Positions 1 through 5,877 of a DNA stretch of 10,336 nt are shown one piece after another. Origin of the DNA: CAYVJW01 sp964451885 (GTDB lineage Bacteria; Patescibacteriota; Gracilibacteria; UBA4473); assembly GCA_964451885.1 (NCBI GenBank), contig CAYVJW010000054.1, forward strand, positions 1 through 10,336. The letters run 5' to 3'. The notes beneath the pieces were generated by a model. That model worked only from the letters and a program-made list of their open reading frames with translations, ran no database searches and was not told where the DNA came from. Each line of letters starts with the position of its first letter. Positions within the stretch are counted from its first letter, which is position 1. The position numbers and the translations under genes were made by a program.

Positions 1-69
1 TAGATGATGTGAAGCTGTGATGAAATTGTTCAAGTTATTTTGTCTCTCGCCCTTACTGTTCGTTGCTCA
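1..69. other. Intergenic tail downstream of the TPR gene
   Basis: Short gene-free stretch at the window edge, lying 3' of the minus-strand TPR gene. I see no hairpin followed by a U-tract for that gene. On the minus strand, positions about 81 to 52 read as degenerate AGTGAG/AACAGTA-type short repeats that run across the stop codon, so the last codons of the TPR gene are part of the repeat-like sequence. Confidence 0.4.
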
Positions 70-1251
70 CTACTCACTGTCCCCCCTCAACTCCTCAAGT
101 TTTTCCAAAAACTCAGGCACTCCCGGATATTTTTCCAAGCCTTTTTCGAGGATTTGGATGGCTTTTTGCATGTCATTCGGGAAATGCAAGGCATAGGCCC
201 AATAAACACTCGGGTGAATTTTTTCGGAAGAATCGATAAGTTTTTCGTACATTTCCGTCCCCTCTTCCCTCATCCCGTTATGTATGAAAAAATCAGCTAT
301 AGCCGAAAGTTGTGAAGAATCCAGTTTATCTTCCCCAAACTTTTCCAGCATATTTGCAAATATGCGCTTTGCTTCCTCTATATTCCCAAGATGCCAGTTC
401 ATGACCGCCAGTCGGAAATGTACTGCCGGGTCATCAGGCAGTTTTTCGTAATATTCCTGAGAGATTTCGTCTAATTTATTATAGTTCCCAGTTATACTAT
501 AAAGATAGATCAATGCTTTGTATTTATCCGCTCCATTTTCTATAGCCGTTTCAAATTGCATAATGGCATTCAATAATTCAGCAAAAATCCTGAAGTTCTG
601 ATGTAAAAACTCCGAGTTTATATCATTCGCACTCTTATTTATTGTTTTGAGCATTGCGTTGGTTTTTTGCATGTATAATGCGCCCAGCACTTCATTTACT
701 TCGGCATCCCTTGGAACTTGTTCCCTTGTTTTTTCCCAATAGTGAATGCCTTTAGATAAGAGTTCTATGATCTGCTCAATCGGCGCTGCTTTCGCGAGCC
801 GCATTCTTTCAGCATGCGAAGCAAACTCCTGTCCGAGCCCGGCGTAATGCCAATTTTCTTCCGGATAATCTTTGGCCAGTTTTTCTTCAATTTCATAGGT
901 TTTTGCAATATCTCCTTCCTGAAGCGCCATACTTATAGGAAATATATATTGCTGTTGTATGACTCTATAAATACTGGCTCTTACCAGCATCTCTACGCAC
1001 TCGCCAAATTGCATTTCAGCACAAAGATTCGGTTCTTGAGGAATTCCAGACAGATTATCTGTTATTACCTGCCCGACTCTTTTGAAAACTTTGTAGGATT
1101 CCTCATCCACTAAGCCTGTGCGCCCTTCCGGTTCTTCCGTGACAGGAGGAGATTCAGCCGCCTTTGTCGGGAGTTCTCCCGGCATTGCCGCACAAGCTCC
1201 GGAAAGGAAAGGGAGGGTAAGAAAGGCGGATGATTTTGGGTATTTTTTCAT
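70..1251 (-). CDS. TPR-repeat probable lipoprotein
   Basis: A 393-residue protein with a lysine-containing N-terminus, a short hydrophobic run (residues 8-19) and Cys20 in the context LSGAC. This fits a loose lipobox, so the protein is probably exported and lipid-anchored at the cell surface. After a Pro/Glu-rich linker (about 22-45) it is almost wholly helical. The C-terminal half (about 235-385) contains TPR-like helix pairs, for example the segments around PDDPAVHFRLAVMNWHLGN and HPSVYWAYALHFPNDMQKAI, both with small and aromatic residues at TPR spacing. TPR proteins are scaffolds for protein-protein contacts; no catalytic motif is visible. The gene is divergent from the ABC exporter operon with a shared 146-bp upstream region, so a joint role at the envelope is possible but unproven. 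No Shine-Dalgarno motif precedes the ATG. The partner is unknown. Confidence 0.85.
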   Translation of the reverse strand: MKKYPKSSAFLTLPFLSGACAAMPGELPTKAAESPPVTEEPEGRTGLVDEESYKVFKRVGQVITDNLSGIPQEPNLCAEMQFGECVEMLVRASIYRVIQQQYIFPISMALQEGDIAKTYEIEEKLAKDYPEENWHYAGLGQEFASHAERMRLAKAAPIEQIIELLSKGIHYWEKTREQVPRDAEVNEVLGALYMQKTNAMLKTINKSANDINSEFLHQNFRIFAELLNAIMQFETAIENGADKYKALIYLYSITGNYNKLDEISQEYYEKLPDDPAVHFRLAVMNWHLGNIEEAKRIFANMLEKFGEDKLDSSQLSAIADFFIHNGMREEGTEMYEKLIDSSEKIHPSVYWAYALHFPNDMQKAIQILEKGLEKYPGVPEFLEKLEELRGDSE

Positions 1252-1274
1252 TTCGAAATTTAACGAATATCTTC

Positions 1275-1303
1275 TTGATACTCGATGAGGAGGGGGAAGT
1301 CAA
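1275..1303 (-). promoter_or_regulatory. Candidate sigma70-type promoter of the TPR gene
   Basis: On the minus strand TTGACT (1303-1298, 5/6 to consensus) is followed after 17 bp by TATCAA (1280-1275, 4/6). The predicted start is near 1268, giving a leader of about 17 nt before the ATG. A 10-bp palindrome ACTTGCAAGT (1307-1316) lies just upstream of the -35 and could be a regulator site shared with the divergent operon. Confidence 0.45.
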
Positions 1304-1373
1304 AAAACTTGCAAGTAATTAAAAAAAAATTGCCAAAAAAATGTTGCATTCTAAAATCCTATTGCTAAATTTT

Positions 1374-1382
1374 TGTTATATT
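1374..1382 (+). promoter_or_regulatory. Candidate extended -10 promoter of the ABC operon
   Basis: TGTTATATT reads as an extended -10 element (TG, one base, TATATT with 5/6 matches). No good -35 lies at 16-18 bp; TTGCAT at 1344-1349 is too far away. The predicted transcription start is near 1389, leaving only about 9 nt before the ATG at 1398 and no room for a ribosome binding site. Confidence 0.4.
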
Positions 1383-1397
1383 CAAAATTTCTGATTC

Positions 1398-2324
1398 ATG
1401 ATTACCGTAAAACATCTTCAAAAAGATTATGGCACTCTTCGAGCGCTAAATGATGTCAGCTTCACCGCCCATAAAGGAGAAATATTGGCGTTACTGGGTC
1501 CAAACGGAGCCGGAAAAACTACGGCCATGAGAATATTGACCGGATTTATTGAACCGGACAGAGGTACAGTAGAGATAAATGAGGAGCTGTTGGGGAAGAA
1601 TTCTTTAGTGGAGATTCAAAACAAAATCGGGTATCTTCCTGAAAATGCCCCTCTTTATCCGGATTTAAACGTTTATGAGCATTTGGATCTGGCGGCTTCT
1701 GTCCACGGGATTACGGGGGCGGAAAAGGAAAAATCTATTCGGCGTGTAGCCGATACATGTGGGTTGGTGGATAAAATGTATTTTGAAATTTCCGAATTAT
1801 CAAAGGGGTATAAACAGCGAGTCGGTTTGGCCCAAGCGTTAATCCATGACCCTGAAATCCTTATTCTTGACGAACCGACGACTGGCCTTGATCCGAACCA
1901 GATTATCGAAATCAGGAGTTTTATTGATTCTTTACGGAAAGGGAAAACGATCATCCTCTCTACCCATATCATGCAGGAAGTAGAAGCCTTAGCCGACCGC
2001 GTAGTGGTTATCAATAAAGGTAATCTGGTAGCCGAAGGATCTCCCGATGAGTTGACCCGGGGACATAACTCTTCCCACAGGACCCGAATTATTATAAAGG
2101 GTTGTCCCCATGTAACAAAAAACCGCCTCAGGGAAATTCAAAACCTCGAGGATATATTGGAAGAAACAACTCCTCAAAAGGAAGTTTTTGTTTTCAGTGT
2201 CTTTACTGCGGAAGATCGGCGCGCTGAAATAGCCAGGCAAATCGTACAGGCCGATATAGACCTTCTGGAGATGATAACAGATAAACAGAGAATGGAGGAG
2301 GTGTTTCAGGAACTGACAAGATAG
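1398..2324 (+). CDS. ABC transporter ATP-binding protein (GldA/NatA type)
   Basis: A 308-residue cytoplasmic ATPase that would power the ABC-2 permease encoded downstream. The motifs are complete: Walker A GPNGAGKT (34-41), a Q-loop position occupied by glutamate in GYLPE (78-82, common in this subfamily), signature LSKGY in place of LSGGQ (134-138), Walker B ILILDE (154-159), D-loop GLD (163-165) and H-loop His190 in STHIMQEVE. After about residue 215 comes a C-terminal extension of the kind seen in exporter-type ATPases. The start is the first in-frame ATG after the extended -10 box; there is no Shine-Dalgarno motif. The gene heads an operon with a GldF-like permease and a GldG-like protein, although an unrelated four-helix-bundle ORF separates it from the permease. 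The transported substrate cannot be read from sequence. GldA proper serves gliding in Bacteroidota, but relatives occur widely in non-gliding bacteria. Confidence 0.95.
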   Translation: MITVKHLQKDYGTLRALNDVSFTAHKGEILALLGPNGAGKTTAMRILTGFIEPDRGTVEINEELLGKNSLVEIQNKIGYLPENAPLYPDLNVYEHLDLAASVHGITGAEKEKSIRRVADTCGLVDKMYFEISELSKGYKQRVGLAQALIHDPEILILDEPTTGLDPNQIIEIRSFIDSLRKGKTIILSTHIMQEVEALADRVVVINKGNLVAEGSPDELTRGHNSSHRTRIIIKGCPHVTKNRLREIQNLEDILEETTPQKEVFVFSVFTAEDRRAEIARQIVQADIDLLEMITDKQRMEEVFQELTR

Positions 2325-2326
2325 TC

Positions 2327-2340
2327 GGTAGAACTTAGTT
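2327..2340 (+). repeat. Left inverted repeat of the four-helix-bundle cassette
   Basis: GGTAGAACTTAGTT starts two bases after the ATPase stop codon. Its first 12 bases are the exact reverse complement of 2697-2708, and bases 2328-2340 are the exact reverse complement of 2709-2721, so the left end can pair with either of two tandem right-end copies. Confidence 0.8.
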
Positions 2341-2351
2341 TTCTAAAAAAA

Positions 2352-2714
2352 ATGAAATCTAATTATCAAAAACTACAAATTTGGCAAAAATCTTTTCAGC
2401 TGTCTTTAGAAATATATGAAGTGACAAAAGATTTTCCAAAAGAAGAAATATTCGGTTTAACAAGCCAAATGAGGAGAAGTGCCGTTTCTATTCCTAGTAA
2501 TATTGCAGAAGGTGCAGGTAGAAATACGAAAAAAGATTTTGCACATTTTCTAAGCATTTCCAAAAGCTCTGCCAATGAACTGGAAACTCAAATATTGATA
2601 GCAGAAGGGTTAAAATACATAGGATCAGAAAAATCTGAAAAATTACAGTCAGATATTCAGGAAATATTAAGAATGATTACAAAATTCATTCAAAATCTAA
2701 GTTCTACCAACTAA
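2352..2714 (+). CDS. Four-helix-bundle protein (23S rRNA IVS / S23 family)
   Basis: A 120-residue protein of the S23 family (TIGR02436/PF05635), at the usual family length. Recognisable family features run in order: LQIWQKSFQLSLEIYEVTKD (8-27), FPKEEIFGLTSQMRRSA with the conserved GL..Q.RR core (about 28-44), SIPSNIAEGAGR (about 46-57), and a helix FAHFLSISKSSANELETQI that carries the SxxELETQ pattern. The fold is a four-helix bundle that forms pentamers in solved relatives; its molecular role is unknown, with nucleic-acid binding suspected from resemblance to the Avd protein of diversity-generating retroelements. The last codons (LSSTN) lie inside the right-hand repeat. The ATG follows an A8 run with no Shine-Dalgarno motif. 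The gene is clearly more AT-rich than its neighbours and has no evident link to transport. Confidence 0.92.
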   Translation: MKSNYQKLQIWQKSFQLSLEIYEVTKDFPKEEIFGLTSQMRRSAVSIPSNIAEGAGRNTKKDFAHFLSISKSSANELETQILIAEGLKYIGSEKSEKLQSDIQEILRMITKFIQNLSSTN

Positions 2715-2724
2715 GTTCTACTAA
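2697..2724 (+). repeat. Tandem right-end repeats of the cassette
   Basis: Two adjacent 14-nt copies, CTAAGTTCTACCAA (2697-2710) and CTAAGTTCTACTAA (2711-2724), differ at one base. Each is complementary over 12-13 nt to the left repeat at 2327-2340. The stop codon of the four-helix-bundle ORF (2712-2714) lies inside the second copy. Confidence 0.8.
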
Positions 2725-2735
2725 CTCTTCATATC

Positions 2736-3446
2736 ATGGAAAAATTCACCGCCCTCGTTATCAAGGAATTAAGAATTTACTTCAATTCTCCTATTGCTTA
2801 TATTTTTCTGATAGCTTTTCTTGCTTTTTCATCCTGGTTCTTTTTTCGGACTTTTTTTCTCATCGGGCAAACGGAGATGAGAGGTTTTTTCGGGATACTG
2901 CCCTGGGTGTTTCTTTTTTTGATTCCTGCTCTCACCATGAGGATATGGTCTGAAGAATATCGACAGGGTACTATTGAAACGCTGTTTACTTCTTCTGTTT
3001 CCCTACCTCAGGCGGTTTACGCGAAAGCCGTAGCTTGTTTTATTTTTCTTGGAATAAGCCTTCTTCTGACGCTTTCCATTCCTTTTACGCTAAGTCTGGT
3101 CGGGAAACTTGACTGGGGGGTAGTATTTACCGCTTACGGAGGTGCTTTGCTTTTGGGAATGGCTTATATAGCGCTGGGGCTATTTATGAGTGCCCTTACC
3201 AATAATCAGATCGTTGCGTTTATTCTTACGTTGCTCATCGCTTTTTTCTTTTTTATAATCGGCGAACCTTTTGTTACTTTCTCTCTCCCGGGAACTGTCG
3301 TCTCTCTCTTTGAGTTTTTGGGTTTAGGTGCCCATTACGGGTCAATTATTCGAGGGGTGATAGATACGAGGGACATAGTGTATTATGCTTCGTTTATTGC
3401 TTTCTTTTTGTTTTTGAATGTGCAGGTACTGGAAGCAAAAAGATAA
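2736..3446 (+). CDS. ABC-2 type permease (GldF-like)
   Basis: A 236-residue integral membrane protein with about six hydrophobic segments (near residues 18-43, 51-70, 93-120, 126-154, 157-178 and 213-232). It is the channel subunit that pairs with the ATPase encoded upstream. The short N-terminal stretch KELRIYFNSPIAYIF and the cytoplasmic loop motif SEEYRQGTIETLF (72-84) are characteristic of the GldF/ABC-2 permease family (PF12679 type), where EE...GT.E contacts the ATPase. Length is normal for the family. The ATG follows the right-end repeats of the four-helix-bundle cassette by 11 bp and has no Shine-Dalgarno motif. If that cassette is a recent insertion, ATPase and permease were formerly directly adjacent. 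The substrate is unknown. Confidence 0.93.
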   Translation: MEKFTALVIKELRIYFNSPIAYIFLIAFLAFSSWFFFRTFFLIGQTEMRGFFGILPWVFLFLIPALTMRIWSEEYRQGTIETLFTSSVSLPQAVYAKAVACFIFLGISLLLTLSIPFTLSLVGKLDWGVVFTAYGGALLLGMAYIALGLFMSALTNNQIVAFILTLLIAFFFFIIGEPFVTFSLPGTVVSLFEFLGLGAHYGSIIRGVIDTRDIVYYASFIAFFLFLNVQVLEAKR

Positions 3447-3457
3447 TGATTAAGAAA

Positions 3458-3509
3458 GCGCGGTCGAGCGGCCCCGCGCCTTCTAAACTCTAAATTCTAA
3501 CTTCTAAAT
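3458..3509. repeat. GC-rich stem-loop joined to TTCTAA-type tandem repeats
   Basis: The permease/GldG-like intergenic space holds GCGCGG (3458-3463) pairing with CCGCGC (3474-3479) around a 10-nt loop, followed directly by about four degenerate units of TTCTAAA (3481-3509). The GC-rich block stands out from the AT-rich surroundings. There is no U-tract directly after the stem, so it is not a normal terminator, and the operon probably reads through. Confidence 0.6.
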
Positions 3510-3513
3510 TAAA

Positions 3514-5241
3514 ATGATTCGATCCCTGAATATCCTCACGGCATTTCTCGTTATCATCGGCCTTAATATCATTTCTTACCAGTTTTTTACGCGGTTTGAT
3601 TTTACGGAGGGGCAGATTTATACGCTTTCGGATTCGTCCAAAGAAATTGCAAGATCATTGCCTGTGGACCTTTCGGTTAAAGTTTTTTTATCGGAAAACC
3701 TTCCCTCTCAAGTGGCTAAGGTTCGACAAGATCTGAAGGACTATCTAGATGAGTATGTAGCTCTTTCTGAAGGTAAGTTGAAGATAACTTATACAGACCC
3801 GGCAAAAAAGGAGGAAAGTGCGCAGCTTGCCATGCATTTTGGTATTCCACCTTTACAACTACAGGTCCTTAAAAAAGACCAACGACAAACTATAAAGGCT
3901 TATATGGGATTAGCGGTGTTTAAGGAAAAAGAAGAGGAAGAAATTGAGGAGGAGATTGATCCGACAGATCCGCTTGCAAAGTATGAAAAACACGAAACCA
4001 TCCCGATTCTTACCCAATTGAATAATTTTGAATATGATTTTACTTCCGCCCTGAAGAAAGTCAGTTCTGTAGAAGAGAAAACTGTTGGCTTTTTAACGGG
4101 GCACAAGGAACATCAGCTTCTTCCAAAATACATGCGGATGAATCCTTTCGTTGAAATTGAACAGAGGATGGATTATAACCTGCAGGAAGTTCTCAAAAAA
4201 AATTATAACGTAAAAAGTGTCAGCCTCACAGAAGAAGAAAATACCCTTGAGGATATAGATACCCTGGTAATTGCTGGACCCCAGGAAGCCTTGGCTGACA
4301 AAGAAAGCGCTGCAATTAAAGAATTTGTAAAGAACGGAGGAAACGCCGTATTTCTTATAGATCAAATCGATATAGGAAAAGGAATGATTACTAGTAAAAT
4401 AAAAGATAATTTTTCCAATCTTTTGGATCACTGGGGCATATCCGTTGATGTTTCCCTCATAAAAGATTCCAGCCATACATATTCTTCTTTTTCCAAGGGG
4501 TTTTTCTCCTTCACTCTCCCCTACCCTTTCTGGTTGAAAGTCAAACACCTCAACAAAGAAAATTCTATAACTTCCCAGCTCGAATCATTCGTGCTTCCCT
4601 GGGTAAGTCCTCTTTCCATTGAAGAAAGGGAGGATGTAATCATCGATACATTGGCTTATACTTCTGAAAGATATGCTTTGGCTAAAGCTGAAGTAGAAGT
4701 TCCGGAGACAGAAGAAGGGGGATTAGAAATTAAAAATGAGAAATCCCCCTCCGCTGAAGCTACGGAGGACAGGTTAGAAATGCAAGAAGATGAAGAACTT
4801 TCACTTGATGCTGAGGATAAAAAAGAAATAAAAGAAGTAAAGACAGTGCTTCAGGAAAGACCGATCAATCTTGATCCCCAACAGAATTTTGGCATTGCCA
4901 GATCCGGCAAAGACCCTCTTCCCCTCGCTGTTATAGCACAAAAGAAAGGAGACGCGGGAAAAGTTTTTGTTATGGGGGATTCTGACTTCATAAAGCAGGA
5001 TTTCATGATGCAGTATTCGGAAAACCTGATATTCTTTTTGAACATTGTTGATGCTTTTACCCTTGGGGATGAGCTTATTTCTATACGGTCAAGGTCTGTA
5101 ACTGACCGGCCGATTTCCGAACTTACCCAATCGCAGAGAAATTTTATTCGATGGGGAAATATTATTTTGCTGCCGTTATTGGTGGTAATATTTGGGCTTT
5201 TGAGGAAGGCTTTGAGGAATGCGAGAAAGAAAACATTGTAA
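3514..5241 (+). CDS. GldG-like ABC transporter auxiliary protein
   Basis: A 575-residue membrane-anchored protein of the GldG / ABC_transp_aux family (PF09822). An N-terminal membrane segment (about 5-25) is followed by the family hallmark RFDFTEGQIYTLS (27-39), then a long extracytoplasmic region with the expected patterns (SALKKVSS about 178-185, TVGFLTGHKEHQ about 190-201, VMGDSDFIKQD near 486-496), and a C-terminal membrane segment (547-563) with a basic tail. It is the third component of the GldA/GldF/GldG-type exporter and probably forms the external part of the complex. Two acidic low-complexity stretches occur (about 130-150 and 392-445). The second contains an in-frame repeat module (residues about 402-423). 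The ATG lies 67 bp after the permease stop, beyond a stem-loop repeat, and has no Shine-Dalgarno motif. Confidence 0.9.
   Translation: MIRSLNILTAFLVIIGLNIISYQFFTRFDFTEGQIYTLSDSSKEIARSLPVDLSVKVFLSENLPSQVAKVRQDLKDYLDEYVALSEGKLKITYTDPAKKEESAQLAMHFGIPPLQLQVLKKDQRQTIKAYMGLAVFKEKEEEEIEEEIDPTDPLAKYEKHETIPILTQLNNFEYDFTSALKKVSSVEEKTVGFLTGHKEHQLLPKYMRMNPFVEIEQRMDYNLQEVLKKNYNVKSVSLTEEENTLEDIDTLVIAGPQEALADKESAAIKEFVKNGGNAVFLIDQIDIGKGMITSKIKDNFSNLLDHWGISVDVSLIKDSSHTYSSFSKGFFSFTLPYPFWLKVKHLNKENSITSQLESFVLPWVSPLSIEEREDVIIDTLAYTSERYALAKAEVEVPETEEGGLEIKNEKSPSAEATEDRLEMQEDEELSLDAEDKKEIKEVKTVLQERPINLDPQQNFGIARSGKDPLPLAVIAQKKGDAGKVFVMGDSDFIKQDFMMQYSENLIFFLNIVDAFTLGDELISIRSRSVTDRPISELTQSQRNFIRWGNIILLPLLVVIFGLLRKALRNARKKTL
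4717..4781. repeat. Composite palindromic repeat in frame within the GldG-like gene
   Basis: Two nested hairpins are visible: GGGGGATT (4717-4724) with AATCCCCC (4742-4749), and CCTCCG (4748-4753) with CGGAGG (4763-4768). TTAGAAAT occurs at 4723-4730 and again at 4774-4781. The block is translated as part of the acidic linker (core KSPSAEATEDRL) without breaking the frame. Confidence 0.6.
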
Positions 5242-5256
5242 TTAATATTTAATAAA

Positions 5257-5439
5257 ATGATTAATACAAAAATAACATCAGCCTTCATAATTTTCTTCTT
5301 AAATACTACAGTACATGCTCACCTCGGGGCTCATGATGTTGGTTTTTTTGAGGGAGTAACTCATTTCCTGGCTGATCATTATTTATTGATTCCTTTAGTT
5401 ATTATCGGATTTCTGGTAGGTTTTCGGAAAATAATGTAG
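5257..5439 (+). CDS. Small histidine-containing membrane protein
   Basis: A 60-residue protein. Residues 3-19 form a signal-peptide-like hydrophobic stretch ending near VHAH, and residues 43-56 form a membrane segment followed by RK. Between them lie five histidines (20, 22, 26, 36, 41) in an arrangement, HLGAHDVGFFEGVTHFLADH, that faintly recalls the first helices of HupE/UreJ-type metal carriers (G-F-x-x-G-x-x-H-x-x-x-D-H). I do not claim homology: the protein is far shorter than HupE and could be a fragment or an independent microprotein. It starts 16 bp after the GldG-like gene and ends 13 bp before the next gene, so it is probably in the same transcript. No Shine-Dalgarno motif is present; the ATG is preceded by an A-rich AATAAA. 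Confidence 0.6.
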   Translation: MINTKITSAFIIFFLNTTVHAHLGAHDVGFFEGVTHFLADHYLLIPLVIIGFLVGFRKIM

Positions 5440-5451
5440 ATTTTTAACAAA

Positions 5452-5877
5452 ATGGAATTATTAAAAGATCGTTACGAAGCAAAAGCTACACATACGGCTA
5501 TTGTTGGGAGTATTCGAATCAATGCTCCCTCTTCAAAAGCGTTAGCAGCCGCTAAGGATTACTTGGAAACTATGCAAGAAATTCATGAAGAAACAATAAA
5601 GGCCGTTAAAAAGCAAAAGCAACAAGTAAACGAAATAACATCAGACAATAATGAGGAACTGCGTGTAAATGCGACAAAAACTTTAAATGATGAAACTATT
5701 ACCTCATTAGAAGACCCGGCAAGATTTATTAAGGTGCTGAACCGAGCTTTAAAAAGAAACTTAGAAAGAAATATGAAGTATGCCGGGGTATCTTTTGATT
5801 CAGCGCCGATAAATAGTGGCTATGCTATATCTAATGGAAGGTGTGATTGTGCTTTTGATTTTTCTTTTGAACTATGA
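5452..5877 (+). CDS. Hypothetical protein, start-stop coupled to lepA
   Basis: I do not recognise this 141-residue protein. It has no signal peptide or membrane segment and so is probably cytoplasmic. Residues 28-110 are predicted mostly helical and highly charged, rich in Lys and Glu (for example AKDYLETMQEIHEETIKAV), and could form a coiled coil. The C-terminal tail contains two closely spaced cysteines (CDC) and aromatic residues. It lies 12 bp after the small membrane protein gene, and its TGA overlaps the lepA ATG as ATGA, which suggests translational coupling to lepA. Base composition is more AT-rich than lepA. The ATG has no Shine-Dalgarno motif but follows TTAACAAA. The linkage may reflect operon packing rather than shared function. 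Confidence 0.75.
   Translation: MELLKDRYEAKATHTAIVGSIRINAPSSKALAAAKDYLETMQEIHEETIKAVKKQKQQVNEITSDNNEELRVNATKTLNDETITSLEDPARFIKVLNRALKRNLERNMKYAGVSFDSAPINSGYAISNGRCDCAFDFSFEL

Larger units (their letters stand above)
2327..2724 (+). mobile_element. Candidate S23/IVS-like mobile cassette
   Basis: This roughly 400-bp unit consists of a short inverted repeat, the four-helix-bundle ORF, and two tandem copies of the complementary repeat. It interrupts the otherwise continuous ATPase-permease-auxiliary operon. Intervening sequences in 23S rRNA genes of Leptospira and Coxiella share this plan: complementary ends that form a stem, with an S23-family ORF in the loop. I infer mobility from the layout. 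I see no clear target-site duplication and no transposase. Confidence 0.4.

Noticed and set aside
53..81. CRISPR-like or other structured repeat array at the left edge
   Set aside because: The AGTGAG/AACAGTA units are short, degenerate and without spacers. They are noted only as low-complexity sequence around the TPR stop codon.
1344..1382. TTGCAT (1344-1349) as the -35 element of the ABC operon promoter
   Set aside because: The spacer to TATATT would be 27 bp, far outside the 16-18 bp range. Only the extended -10 is credible.
1673..2240. Minus-strand reading frames opposite the ABC ATPase
   Set aside because: They are antisense to an intact, motif-complete ATPase gene and their translations show no family features.
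3458..3479. Intrinsic terminator after the permease gene
   Set aside because: A GC stem is present but no U-tract directly follows it, and the GldG-like gene downstream is a functional partner with no promoter of its own that I could see. A repeat module is the better reading.
5874..5877. UGA recoding (glycine, as in Gracilibacteria or Absconditabacteria)
   Set aside because: TGA ends the 141-residue ORF, lepA and the antitoxin gene exactly where the proteins should end, and no conserved protein here needs TGA read as an amino acid.
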